Source: CAVQCX01 sp963711095
GTDB lineage: Bacteria > Pseudomonadota > Gammaproteobacteria > Chromatiales > Chromatiaceae
Direction: 5' to 3'
Assembly: GCA_963711095.1 (NCBI GenBank)
Contig: CAVQCX010000015.1
Span: 1-64,000, forward strand
Length of the DNA stretch: 64,000 nucleotides
In this document: one piece after another, positions 51,126-59,800 of the stretch
How positions within the stretch are numbered: the first letter of the stretch is position 1
Layout: each line of letters begins with the position of its first letter
Notes under the pieces: generated by a model
Databases searched by the model: none
What the model saw: only the letters and a program-made list of their open reading frames with translations
Told to the model about the DNA's origin: nothing
Position numbers and translations under genes: made by a program

Positions 51126-52169
51126 TTACGCAGCGGTGAAGGCATCCTTGTTTTGGGCCCTTGAGCGCGCATCCAGACGACTGACCAGGCCGCGCTTGAC
51201 CAGCTCCAGCATGTGCTGGTCGAGGGTCTGCATGCCGTGCACCTGGCCGGTCTGGATCGACGAGTACATCTGCGCCACCTTGTCCTCCCGGATCAGGTTG
51301 CGGATCGCCGGGGTCCCGATCATGATCTCCCAGGCCGCCGTGCGTCCGCCGCCTACCTTCTTGAGCAGGGTCTGGGCGATCACCGCCCGCAGCGACTCCG
51401 ACAGCATCGAGCGCACCATGTCTTTCTCACCGGCCGGGAACACGTCGATCACCCGATCGATGGTCTTGGCCGCAGAGCTGGTGTGCAGGGTCCCGAACAC
51501 CAGGTGACCGGTCTCGGCGGCGGTCAGTGCCAGACGGATGGTCTCCAGGTCACGCAGCTCGCCGACCAGGATGACGTCCGGGTCCTCGCGCAGGGCCGAG
51601 CGCAGGGCCTCGGAAAAGCCCAGCGTGTCGCGGTGCACCTCGCGCTGATTGACCAGGCATTTCTTGCTCTCGTGCACGAACTCGATGGGATCCTCGATGG
51701 TCAGGATGTGCGCATACTCGTTCTCGTTCTTGTAGTCGACCATCGCCGCCAGCGTGGTCGACTTGCCGGAGCCGGTCGGGCCGGTCACCAGGACCAGGCC
51801 TCGCGGCTGCATCACGACGTCGCGAAAGGTGGCCGGACAGTGCAGATCCTCCAGGGTGAGCACCTTGGAAGGGATGGTCCGGAATACCGCGGCGGCACCC
51901 CGGTCCTGGTTGAAGGCATTGACCCGGAAGCGGGCCAGTCCGGGGATCTCGAAGGAGAAATCGGTCTCCAGGAACTCCTCGTAGTCCTTGCGCTGCTTGT
52001 CGTTCATGATGTCGTAGACGAGACCATGGACGATCTTGTGGTCCAGCGCCGGGATGTTGATGCGGCGAATGTCGCCGTCCACGCGGATCATGGGAGGCAG
52101 CCCCGACGACAGATGCAGGTCGGAGGCTTCGTGCTTGACACTGAATGCCAACAGCTCGGCAATATCCAT
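51126..52169 (-). CDS. pilT: Type IV pilus retraction motor PilT
   Basis: A 347-residue hexameric ATPase: MDIAELLAFSVKHEASDLHL, SSGLPPMIRVDGDIRRINIP, Walker A VTGPTGSGKSTTLAAMVDYK, Asp box LTIEDPIEFVHESKKCLVNQ, Walker B DPDVILVGELRDLETIRLAL, His box GHLVFGTLHTSSAAKTIDRV and the PilT-specific AIRNLIRE motif. It powers pilus retraction for twitching motility. Divergent from yggS with about 130 bases between them, the conserved arrangement. Confidence 0.96.
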   Translation of the reverse strand: MDIAELLAFSVKHEASDLHLSSGLPPMIRVDGDIRRINIPALDHKIVHGLVYDIMNDKQRKDYEEFLETDFSFEIPGLARFRVNAFNQDRGAAAVFRTIPSKVLTLEDLHCPATFRDVVMQPRGLVLVTGPTGSGKSTTLAAMVDYKNENEYAHILTIEDPIEFVHESKKCLVNQREVHRDTLGFSEALRSALREDPDVILVGELRDLETIRLALTAAETGHLVFGTLHTSSAAKTIDRVIDVFPAGEKDMVRSMLSESLRAVIAQTLLKKVGGGRTAAWEIMIGTPAIRNLIREDKVAQMYSSIQTGQVHGMQTLDQHMLELVKRGLVSRLDARSRAQNKDAFTAA

Positions 52170-52303
52170 CGACTTCCCCCAGAGAGCGCCTCTTGGCTGC
52201 AGACCCGCCGCTCGGCCGGTCGCGCCGGTTACCGGGACCTGCCGGGTTTCTGCTTAAATATCCAGGCCCCACGTAGTATAGCCGAGTTGCCTGCGGGTCT
52301 TTG

Positions 52304-52989
52304 ATGAGCACCATCTGCCACAGACTGGAGGCCGTCCGGCGGCGCATCCGCGAGGCGGCCGCCCGGTCCGGGCGCGCTGCCGAGTCAGTCGAGCTGCTGG
52401 CGGTGAGCAAGACCCGTCCGCCCGAAGACATCCGCGCGGCTTATGCCTGCGGCCAACGCCGCTTCGGCGAGAGCTACCTCCAAGAGGCCCTCGCCAAGAT
52501 CCAAGTCCTTGGAGATCTCGACATAGAATGGCATTTTATCGGCCGGATCCAGGGCAACAAAACCGCAGCGATCGCCGCACACTTTGACTGGGCTCACAGT
52601 ATCGACGACCCGAAGCAGGCCCGCCGGCTCAGCACCCAGCGCCCGGAAGCGCTACCCCCGCTCAACGTCTGCGTGCAGGTGCGCCTCGGCGACGAGCCCA
52701 CCAAAGGGGGCCTGAGGGAGGACCAGCTCGGCGGGCTCATCGCCGAGCTGGGCGCATTGCCGCGGCTGCACCTGCGCGGCCTGATGGCCCTGCCGCCCCC
52801 CGCGCGGGAAGCCTCCAGGCCCAGCGCCGTCCGTTTCGCCGGCTGCGCGCGCTGCGCGACCGCCTCGCAACCCCGGATTGTCCGCTGGACACGCTGTCCA
52901 TGGGCATGACCGGCGATCTGGAGGCGGCGGTCGCCGAGGGAGCGACGCTGGTGCGGGTCGGCGCCGGGATCTTCGGCCCGAGGGATTGA
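52304..52989 (+). pseudogene. yggS: PLP homeostasis protein YggS (YggS/PROSC family), frameshifted
   Basis: The first frame reads MSTICHRLEAVRRRIREAAA, LLAVSKTRPPEDIRAAYACG (PLP Lys in AVSK), FGESYLQEALAKI, IEWHFIGRIQGNK and HLRGLMALPPPAREA, all YggS. After residue ~170 the frame loses family character and stops at 52909. In another frame the protein continues as QRRPFRRLRALRDRLA, LDTLSMGMTGDLEAAVAEGA and TLVRVGAGIFGPRD, ending at 52987-52989. One missing base near 52815-52825 (a C run, AGGCCCAG) explains it; 686 bases are one short of a multiple of three. Corrected protein about 228 residues, binding pyridoxal phosphate. Confidence 0.88.
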
Positions 52990-53045
52990 TCCGGGCCGGC
53001 GGCGCGCGCACAGTCGTGCCTTCGACAAACCACGAGACGGGAGCG

Positions 53046-53885
53046 ATGCAAAACCCAACCGAGCAGCCCATGATCGCCTTCATCGGCGGCGGCAACATGG
53101 CGGCCGCGCTGGCCGGCGGCCTGATCGCCGACCGCTATCCGGCGGCACGCATCCAGATCGCCGATCCGGACGCCGACAAACGCGCCCGGCTCGGCGCGCG
53201 TCTCGGCGTAACCTGCACCGGCGACAACCTGGAAGCGGCACGCGGCGCGGCCATACTGGTACTGGCAGTCAAGCCCCAGGTCATCAAGGAAGTGGCCGGC
53301 GCACTCGCCGGGGTGGTCCGTGAGACCCGCCCGCTGATCATCTCCGTGGCCGCCGGCATCCGCGAGAAGGATCTGTCGCGGTGGCTGGGAGGCGACTGCG
53401 CCCTGGTGCGCACCATGCCGAACACCCCGGCCATGATCCAGGCCGGCGCCACCGTGCTGCACGCCGGGCCCGGGGTGTCCCGGACCCGGCGCGACCAGGC
53501 CGAATCGATCCTACGCTCGGTCGGGCTGACCCTGTGGGTGGAGGATGAAGGGCAGCTCGACGCGGTCACGGCCCTCTCGGGCAGCGGCCCTGCCTATTTT
53601 TTCCTGATCATGGAGGCCCTCGAAGAAGCCGGCAGCTGTCTCGGCCTGCCCCCGGAGACCGCGCGCCTGCTCACGCTGCAGACCGCCCTGGGGGCCGCCA
53701 AGATGGCGCTGGAGAGCCGGGAGCCGCCTGCAGAGCTGCGCCGGCGGGTGACCTCTCCCGGGGGCACCACGGAGCGGGCGATTCAGACCCTGGAGCAGGC
53801 GCAGCTGCGCAAGCTGTTCGAGCGGGCGCTGGCCGCGGCGCGGGACCGCTCCGTGGAGCTGTCCGAGCGCCTGGGTGACCACTGA
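53046..53885 (+). CDS. proC: Pyrroline-5-carboxylate reductase
   Basis: A 279-residue enzyme making proline from pyrroline-5-carboxylate with NAD(P)H. Signatures: MIAFIGGGNMAAALAGGLIA (Rossmann loop), VLAVKPQVIKEVAGALAG, ALVRTMPNTPAMIQAGATVL, TALSGSGPAYFFLIMEALEE and VTSPGGTTERAIQTLEQAQL. It starts 57 bases after yggS and overlaps yggT (TGATG), in the conserved yggS-proC-yggT order. Confidence 0.95.
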   Translation: MQNPTEQPMIAFIGGGNMAAALAGGLIADRYPAARIQIADPDADKRARLGARLGVTCTGDNLEAARGAAILVLAVKPQVIKEVAGALAGVVRETRPLIISVAAGIREKDLSRWLGGDCALVRTMPNTPAMIQAGATVLHAGPGVSRTRRDQAESILRSVGLTLWVEDEGQLDAVTALSGSGPAYFFLIMEALEEAGSCLGLPPETARLLTLQTALGAAKMALESREPPAELRRRVTSPGGTTERAIQTLEQAQLRKLFERALAAARDRSVELSERLGDH

Positions 53886-54460
53886 TGGGCGGCAGCTACT
53901 TGACCGACCCTGTCGTTTTCCTGGTACAGACCCTGTTCGGGCTCTACACAGGGGTGGTCATCATCCGCTTGCTGCTGCAGCTGGTGCGGGCGGACTTTTA
54001 CAACCCGGTGTCGCAGCTCGTGGTCAAGGTTACCGCCCCGGTCCTCAACCCCTTGCGCCGATTCATCCCGGGTTACGCCGGCATCGATCTCGCCTCCCTG
54101 TTGCTGGCCTGGGCCCTGAAGGCCCTGGAGCTGGCCCTGGTGCTGCTGATCTCCGGCTTCTCCTTTCACCCGCTGGGCCCGGTTGTCTGGGCGATTCCCG
54201 AGCTGGTCAGATTACTGCTCAACCTCTACCTGATCGCAATCATCGTGCAGGCCATCCTGAGCTGGGTACCAAGCGCAGGCTACAACCCGGCGAGTGCGCT
54301 GCTGCACGCACTAACCGCCCCGCTGCTGCGTCCGCTGCACCGGCTAGCACCACCGATCTCGGGCATCGACCTGACGCCGATGATCGCGATCCTGGGTCTC
54401 GTCCTGCTCAAGATGCTGCTGTTGCCCCCGCTCTCGGCGCTCACCGCCAGCCCGTTCTGA
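53885..54460 (+). CDS. yggT: YggT family integral membrane protein
   Basis: A 191-residue inner-membrane protein with two YGGT modules, each a helix pair: FLVQTLFGLYTGVVIIRLLL then FYNPVSQLVVKVTAPVLNPL, and later NLYLIAIIVQAILSWVPSAG then YNPASALLHALTAPLLRPLH. The doubled N-P motif (YNP) is characteristic. Function is not well defined; homologues relate to osmotic or division-related processes. Overlaps proC and yggU (TGATG at both ends), suggesting translational coupling. Confidence 0.92.
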   Translation: MGGSYLTDPVVFLVQTLFGLYTGVVIIRLLLQLVRADFYNPVSQLVVKVTAPVLNPLRRFIPGYAGIDLASLLLAWALKALELALVLLISGFSFHPLGPVVWAIPELVRLLLNLYLIAIIVQAILSWVPSAGYNPASALLHALTAPLLRPLHRLAPPISGIDLTPMIAILGLVLLKMLLLPPLSALTASPF

Positions 54461-54756
54461 TGGCCGAGGCGGGCCGTTGGTGGCGCCGCGACGGCGAGGA
54501 CCTGGTCCTGCAGCTGCGTATCCAGCCCCGGGCCAGCCGCGACGAGCTGGCCGGCCTCCAGGGAGACCGACTGCGCGTCAGGCTCACCGCCCCACCGGTC
54601 GACGGCAAGGCCAATGCGCATCTGCAGCGCTTTCTCGCCCAGCTGTTCGGTGTGGCACGCCAGCGCGTGCTGATCGAGGCCGGCATCACAGGACGCGACA
54701 AGCGGATTCGCATCGTCGGGCCGGTGGCGCTGCCCGGCCCGCTGCTCGAAGTCTGA
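54460..54756 (+). CDS. yggU: YggU family (DUF167) protein
   Basis: A 98-residue protein: DLVLQLRIQPRASRDELAGL, LRVRLTAPPVDGKANAHLQR, FLAQLFGVARQRVLIEAGIT and GRDKRIRI are the DUF167/UPF0235 signature. Function unknown. It follows yggT directly and ends the proC-yggT-yggU unit; a dynamin-like gene follows after 88 bases. Confidence 0.92.
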   Translation: MAEAGRWWRRDGEDLVLQLRIQPRASRDELAGLQGDRLRVRLTAPPVDGKANAHLQRFLAQLFGVARQRVLIEAGITGRDKRIRIVGPVALPGPLLEV

Positions 54757-54844
54757 TCCGCGCCATCCCGGCCCCTCCCCGACCACCATCGGGCTGCCTA
54801 TAATCTGCTCTGACCATCGTCACCCAACCGACAAGGGAACAGCC

Positions 54845-56824
54845 ATGGGATTCGAGAGCGAGCTGCGCGCCTTCGAGCAGTGGAAGACCCGCCTCAGGGA
54901 CAACATCCGCGCCTATCGCGACTGGCTCGAGACCCACGACATGGCCAAGCCCGGGGCGCTAACGAGCATCGAGCAGGCCCTGGAGAGCCTGCACGATGAC
55001 CGGCTCAGGATCGCCTTCGTCGCCGAGTTCTCGCGCGGCAAGACCGAGCTTATCAACGCCATGTTCTTCGCGGACCGGGGCAGGCGCCTGCTGCCATCCA
55101 CCGCAGGCCGCACCACCATGTGCCCGGTCGAGCTGTTCTATGACCGCGAATTGGACGAGGCCTACCTGCGGCTGCTGCCGATCGAGACCCGCCTGGAGGA
55201 CGTCAGCCTCTCCCAGCTCAAGCGGGATACCCGAAAATGGGTCCACTATCCCCTCGCCCTGCACTCCCCGGAGCAGATCGAGCAGATCCTGCGCGAGATC
55301 GCCCAGACCAAGCGGGTCAGCCTCCAGGAAGCGGGACAGCTCGGGCTGTTCGACCAGGAACTGCACTCCTTCCGCGATCAGCCCCCGGCCGAGATCGACA
55401 TCCCCCGTTGGCGTCACGCCCTGATCAGCTTCCCTCACCCGTTGCTCGAGCAAGGGCTGGTGCTGATCGACACCCCAGGGCTGAATGCGCTGGGCAGCGA
55501 GCCCGAGCTGACGCTGGACATGCTGCCCTCGGCCCAGGGCGTGCTGTTCGTGCTGGCCGCCGACAGCGGGGTCACCCGCTCGGACCTCGACATGTGGCGC
55601 AACCACCTGCGCGGCTTCCAGAGCAGCCGCCAACGCGGCCTGGTGGTGGCGCTCAACAAGATCGACACCCTGTGGGACGAGCTGCAGGAGGCTTCGAGCA
55701 TCGACACGGCCATCCGGTCCCAGCGCGCCTCGGTGGCGACCATCCTCGGCATCAACGAAGGCGCCGTGTTTCCGGTGTCGGCCCAGAAGGCATTGGTTGC
55801 CAAAGTGCGTGGCGACCGGGCGCTGCTGGAGCGCAGTAGGATCGAGGCGCTCGAGCGCTACCTGACCGAGGATGTGCTCACGGCCAAGCACGAGATCCTG
55901 CGTGAAACGGTGACCGGCGAGATCGGCGCGATGATCGAGCGCACCCGCGGGATCCTGGCGACCCGGTTGGCCGGCGTGCGCAACCAGCGCGAGGAGCTGA
56001 CACAGCTGGGCGGGCAGAGCCAGGACCTGCTCGGTCAGATGATGGCCAAGGCGCAAGGCGAGAAGACCCGCTACGAGCGGGCGCTCGCCAGCTACCGCAC
56101 CACCCGCGCGATCGTCGAGAAACAGAGCGCAGAGCTGCTGGAGAGCCTGGACGTCGCGTCGCTGGACGCCATCGTCGAGGAGACTGAGCGCGCCATGAGG
56201 GATAACTGGACCACCCTGGGGTTGCAGAAATCCATGCAGATCCTGCTCGACGATCTGCGCGGGCGCATGCAGCAGGTGGTGGAGCGCAGCGAGGACGCGC
56301 GCAAGGTTCTCCGCTCCGTGTACAACCGGTTCCAGAGCGAGCACGGATTCGCGAAGATCCAGCCCCCCTTGCTCTCGGTGATGAAGCACCAGGTGGAGAT
56401 GGAACTGCTCTGCCAGGAGGGCGAAGTCTTCCGCAGGAGCCCGGCGACCGCACTCACCGAGAAGCACTTTGTCATGAAACGGTTCTTCAACACCATGGCA
56501 AACCGGGCACGCGAGATCTACCGCAGGACCCGCGAGGAGGTCGATACCTGGCTACGTACCAGCCTCGACCCGCTGGTCTCGCAGCTGCAGGATCGCAAGA
56601 ACGCAGTGGAGCGCAGAATTGCCGATCTCAGGCGTGTGGGACGCTCCAAGGAGACACTGAGCGCGCGCCTGACCGAGCTGAGCAACGAATATCGCACGCT
56701 CTCGGGCGACCTGACGCGGCTGCGCCACCTGCAGTTCGCCGTCACCAACAGCCACCCCGCAGAAGCCGAGCAGAAGCCCGGGCCACGCCTGGTGAGGACG
56801 CATCCGGCAGGCGGGCGGTCCTGA
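54845..56824 (+). CDS. Bacterial dynamin-like GTPase
   Basis: A 659-residue protein with the dynamin-type GTPase: G1 P-loop AFVAEFSRGKTELINAMFFA (GRGKT/S class), G2 Thr in STAGRTTMCPVELFY, G3 LIDTPGLNALGSEPE and G4 VVALNKIDTLWDEL. Long alpha-helical regions follow (residues ~330-640, heptad-like, e.g. ETERAMRDNWTTLGLQKSMQ), as in dynamin stalks. No clear membrane helix is seen, so membrane contact would be peripheral. Bacterial relatives are involved in membrane remodelling or protection, but the role here is unknown. AAGGGAA precedes the start. It is single, not part of a tandem dynamin pair. Confidence 0.85.
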   Translation: MGFESELRAFEQWKTRLRDNIRAYRDWLETHDMAKPGALTSIEQALESLHDDRLRIAFVAEFSRGKTELINAMFFADRGRRLLPSTAGRTTMCPVELFYDRELDEAYLRLLPIETRLEDVSLSQLKRDTRKWVHYPLALHSPEQIEQILREIAQTKRVSLQEAGQLGLFDQELHSFRDQPPAEIDIPRWRHALISFPHPLLEQGLVLIDTPGLNALGSEPELTLDMLPSAQGVLFVLAADSGVTRSDLDMWRNHLRGFQSSRQRGLVVALNKIDTLWDELQEASSIDTAIRSQRASVATILGINEGAVFPVSAQKALVAKVRGDRALLERSRIEALERYLTEDVLTAKHEILRETVTGEIGAMIERTRGILATRLAGVRNQREELTQLGGQSQDLLGQMMAKAQGEKTRYERALASYRTTRAIVEKQSAELLESLDVASLDAIVEETERAMRDNWTTLGLQKSMQILLDDLRGRMQQVVERSEDARKVLRSVYNRFQSEHGFAKIQPPLLSVMKHQVEMELLCQEGEVFRRSPATALTEKHFVMKRFFNTMANRAREIYRRTREEVDTWLRTSLDPLVSQLQDRKNAVERRIADLRRVGRSKETLSARLTELSNEYRTLSGDLTRLRHLQFAVTNSHPAEAEQKPGPRLVRTHPAGGRS

Positions 56825-56941
56825 GACAGCCGTCGGCCGCGCCATCCCGGTGCCGACCGTTGCGCACCTTGGCCAGGCTTAGGTAGTGTGTAGCCCGGCC
56901 GAGCAAGGCCGAAGCACCCCCGAAGTCGAGGAGAGAGGTTG

Positions 56942-57388
56942 ATGACAAAACAATTGACAAGACTGTTCGCCGGACTGCTCGCTCTGGCGCTTTCCCTGCC
57001 GCTGGCCGCTGAGAACAGCACCACCGTCGGCGGTTATACGGTGCACCACAATGCGATCACCACGGACTCGCTCCCGCCGGAGATCGCCCAACATTACGCG
57101 ATCACCCGCAGCCCGAATCGGGGCATGGTCACCATCACCGTGATGGAGAACCGTGCCACAGGCCAGCCGCTGGCAGTCCCGGCGAAGGTCGAGGTGACAG
57201 CCGCGAATCTGACCGGCCAGACCCGGGACATCGCAGTGCGGGAGGTGCGGGAGCAACACGCCATCTACTACATCGGCGACTTTCCGGTCGCCAACGAAGA
57301 GACGCTGAACTTTACCCTGAAGGTCAAGCCCCAGGGGGCCAGCCAGACCTACACGGCAGAATTCTCGCAGCAGTTTTTCACCCGCTGA
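56942..57388 (+). CDS. DUF4426 family exported protein
   Basis: A ~148-residue protein with a signal peptide (MTKQLTRLFAGLLALALSLP, cut near LAAEN) and a beta-rich mature part: TVGGYTVHHNAITTDSLPPE, IAQHYAITRSPNRGMVTITV and IYYIGDFPVANEETLNFTLK. These match DUF4426, found in many gammaproteobacteria near proC/yggT (often with metXW). Likely periplasmic; function unknown. GAGGAGAG lies upstream of the ATG. Here metXW is absent and the dynamin gene takes the place between yggU and DUF4426. Confidence 0.82.
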   Translation: MTKQLTRLFAGLLALALSLPLAAENSTTVGGYTVHHNAITTDSLPPEIAQHYAITRSPNRGMVTITVMENRATGQPLAVPAKVEVTAANLTGQTRDIAVREVREQHAIYYIGDFPVANEETLNFTLKVKPQGASQTYTAEFSQQFFTR

Positions 57389-57394
57389 GCCCAA

Positions 57395-57414
57395 CGGGGC
57401 CCTCCGGGGCCCCG
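57395..57414. terminator. Hairpin between convergent genes
   Basis: A perfect 8-bp stem (CGGGGCCC / GGGCCCCG) with loop TCCG lies in the 33-bp space between the convergent DUF4426 and SafE-like genes. It lacks a T run on either side, so it may end transcription weakly in both directions. Confidence 0.45.
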
Positions 57415-57421
57415 CGCCCGA

Positions 57422-58102
57422 TCAGGCCAGCCCCCAGAGCGTGTAGACCCCGAGGGCCGCCACCATTGCCCCGGCGCCCCGGCGAACCGCTGGCTTGCGG
57501 CTCCAGCGCGCCAGGGCGGATGCCGCCAGACCCATGGCGAGCAGATTCGGCATAGTGCCCAGACCGAAGGCCAGCATGAGCAGCGCGCCCCGCGCCAGGC
57601 CGCCCGCCGATACCGACCAGATGAGCACGCTGTAGACCAGACCGCAGGGCAGCCAGCCCCAAAGCAGCCCCAGCAACAGCGCCTGGCGCGGCGAGCGCAC
57701 CGGCAGCAGCCGGCGCCCCCAGGGCTCGATGCGCCGCCAGAGCACACCCCCCGCCGCCTCGATCCGGGCCAGTCCGGGCCACCAGCCGCCCAGGTACAGC
57801 CCGAGCAGCAACATGAAGATCCCAGCCAGGCCCAGCAGCGCACGTTGCGCCTGATAGAACGGTAGCCAGCTCACCAGCAGCACCCCCAGGCCACCCATGA
57901 GCGCACCGGCCAGCGTATAGCTGAGCACGCGCCCGAGATTGTAGGCCAGCTGCAACGGCAGCACGGCGCTTGTCCCGGCTCCTCGCTTGGGGGACAGGCC
58001 GAAGGTCAGCGCACTGACGATGCCGCCGCACATGCCGACGCAGTGCACCCCGCCCAGCAGACCGACGAGGAAGGCCGCGAGATAGGTCTGGGCCTCAACC
58101 AT
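57422..58102 (-). CDS. Sulfite exporter TauE/SafE (DsbD_2-like) family membrane protein
   Basis: A 226-residue polytopic inner-membrane protein with about six helices in two repeats. The motifs GLLGGVHCVGMCGGIVSAL near the N-terminus and LLWGWLPCGLVYSVLIWSVS in the second half are the paired C-G-G / P-C-G-L-V-Y signatures of the DsbD_2/SafE-like group, which often accompanies cytochrome oxidase assembly or metal/thiol transport. The substrate is unknown. Its start overlaps the ampG stop by eight bases, so the two are likely cotranscribed. Confidence 0.82.
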   Translation of the reverse strand: MVEAQTYLAAFLVGLLGGVHCVGMCGGIVSALTFGLSPKRGAGTSAVLPLQLAYNLGRVLSYTLAGALMGGLGVLLVSWLPFYQAQRALLGLAGIFMLLLGLYLGGWWPGLARIEAAGGVLWRRIEPWGRRLLPVRSPRQALLLGLLWGWLPCGLVYSVLIWSVSAGGLARGALLMLAFGLGTMPNLLAMGLAASALARWSRKPAVRRGAGAMVAALGVYTLWGLA

Positions 58103-59663
58103 CGGGGGCCTCCGACTGCGCAGGCGCGTAACGGGCTGCCAGCAGGATCAGCACCAGCACCGGCATGCCCATGAGGGCGGTCAGCAAGAAGAAACGGCTA
58201 TAGCCCAGGGCGTCGACGATGGTGCCGGAGTAGCCGCCCAGCAGATCCGGGAACAGCAGCATCAGCGAGCTGAACAAGGCGTACTGAAAGGCGGTGAACG
58301 AGACCTGGGTGAGGCCCGAAAGGTAAGCGACGAACGCCGCGCTGGCCAGCCCCCCGCTGATGTTGTCGGCGCTGATCACAGTCGCCAGCAGCCAGATGTC
58401 CGCCCCGCGGTGGGCCAGGAGCACGAACAGCAGATTGGTGGCGGCCGAGAGCAGCCCGCCGAGAAACAGCATCCTCATCACCCCGAAGCGCAGGGTCAGT
58501 CCGCCCCCGAGCAGCCCACCGAGAATGGTCATGAACAGGCCGAAGGTCTTGGTGATGTCCGCGATCTGGTCCTTGGTAAACCCCATGTCCTGGTAGAACA
58601 CGTTGGAGATCACCCCGAGCACCACGTCCGAGACCCGGTACAGGGCAATCAGCGCGAGGACCAGTAGGGCCAGCCGGCCGTAGCGGCGGAAGAAATCCGC
58701 CAGCGGCTCCAGATAGGTCTCCCGCAGCACCTCGCCCCGGGCGACGCCCAGTCGCACCGCTAGCAGCCCCGCCAGCCAGGCCCCGGCGAAGGCGAATCCG
58801 AGATGGGCGGCCTCCAGCAGAAACCCGGCCAGCAGGCCATTGTGCCCTGCCTCTGTCGCCTGCTGCTTGAGCTGCTCCACCGTGCCCGAGGCGAGCGCGA
58901 ACACCGCCACCAGGGTCGCGACCATGAGCACGAATAACGCGAGGAAGCGCGCATAGTCTCCCAGGGACCGCAGATGGCGGCTCGGCACGCCCGCCGTCTC
59001 CGGTTCCGGAATGAGCAGGGTGGTGACCACGCCGACGCTCATGACCGCCGCCATGCACAGGTAGGCCCCCTGCCAGGCGCCGTAGTGATAACTACCGACG
59101 TCCCCCAGCCAGGCCGCGAGCTTCAGCGCCCCGGCCCCGGAGACCAGCATGCCGAGGCGATAGCCCACTATATAGGTCGAGGCCATCAGCGCCTGCAAGG
59201 CCTTCTCGGCGGACTCGATGCGGTAGGCATCGATGACTATGTCCTGCGTGGCCGCGGAGAATCCCAGCATCACGGCGGCGAAGCCCATGGCGGTGATGCC
59301 ATGCTCCGGATCGGTGAAGGCCATCCAGAGGATCGCGCAGATGATCAATCCCTGGGCGGTCAGCAGCCAGGCCCGGCGCCTGCCCATCCGCGCGGTCAGG
59401 TGCGGCAGGGGCATCTTGTCGATGATCGGCGCCCAGACGAACTTGAAGCCGTAGGCGAGCGCGGCCCAGCTGAAGAAGGTGACCGTGGCGCGATCCACGC
59501 CGGCCTCGCGCAGCCACAGGGACAGACTGGCGAAGATCAACAAGCGAGGCAGCCCGGCGGAGAAGCCGAGAAACAGCATGGTCACCACCCGGGGGTGGCG
59601 ATAAGCGGCAAGGGTCTCCCGCCATCTGGGCCTTTTGCCCTCGCTCGCCAATGCCAAGTCCAA
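58095..59663 (-). CDS. ampG: AmpG-family muropeptide transporter (MFS)
   Basis: A ~522-residue MFS transporter with 12-14 helices. N-terminal features: HPRVVTMLFLGFSAGLPRLL, FFSWAALAYGFKFVWAPIID (AmpG motif), MGRRRAWLLTAQGLIICAIL and MLGFSAATQDIVIDAYRIES, all typical of AmpG, which imports anhydromuropeptides for wall recycling. The start is uncertain: there is no suitable ATG; TTG 59663 has GGAG seven bases upstream, and TTG codons at 59657 and 59651 are alternatives. Divergent from pyrE. Confidence 0.88.
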   Translation of the reverse strand: MDLALASEGKRPRWRETLAAYRHPRVVTMLFLGFSAGLPRLLIFASLSLWLREAGVDRATVTFFSWAALAYGFKFVWAPIIDKMPLPHLTARMGRRRAWLLTAQGLIICAILWMAFTDPEHGITAMGFAAVMLGFSAATQDIVIDAYRIESAEKALQALMASTYIVGYRLGMLVSGAGALKLAAWLGDVGSYHYGAWQGAYLCMAAVMSVGVVTTLLIPEPETAGVPSRHLRSLGDYARFLALFVLMVATLVAVFALASGTVEQLKQQATEAGHNGLLAGFLLEAAHLGFAFAGAWLAGLLAVRLGVARGEVLRETYLEPLADFFRRYGRLALLVLALIALYRVSDVVLGVISNVFYQDMGFTKDQIADITKTFGLFMTILGGLLGGGLTLRFGVMRMLFLGGLLSAATNLLFVLLAHRGADIWLLATVISADNISGGLASAAFVAYLSGLTQVSFTAFQYALFSSLMLLFPDLLGGYSGTIVDALGYSRFFLLTALMGMPVLVLILLAARYAPAQSEAPDG

Positions 59664-59800
59664 CGCCAAACTCCGCAGTCCCCCGGTACCGATCAGTCGC
59701 GCGGCAGTGTAACACCTCGGCGCCCGCGCCCCGGGGCGCTCCTTGCATCCCCTTCCCGCCCCCCGCAAAATGCCCCCATCTCAGGCTGGGGAGCCACCGG

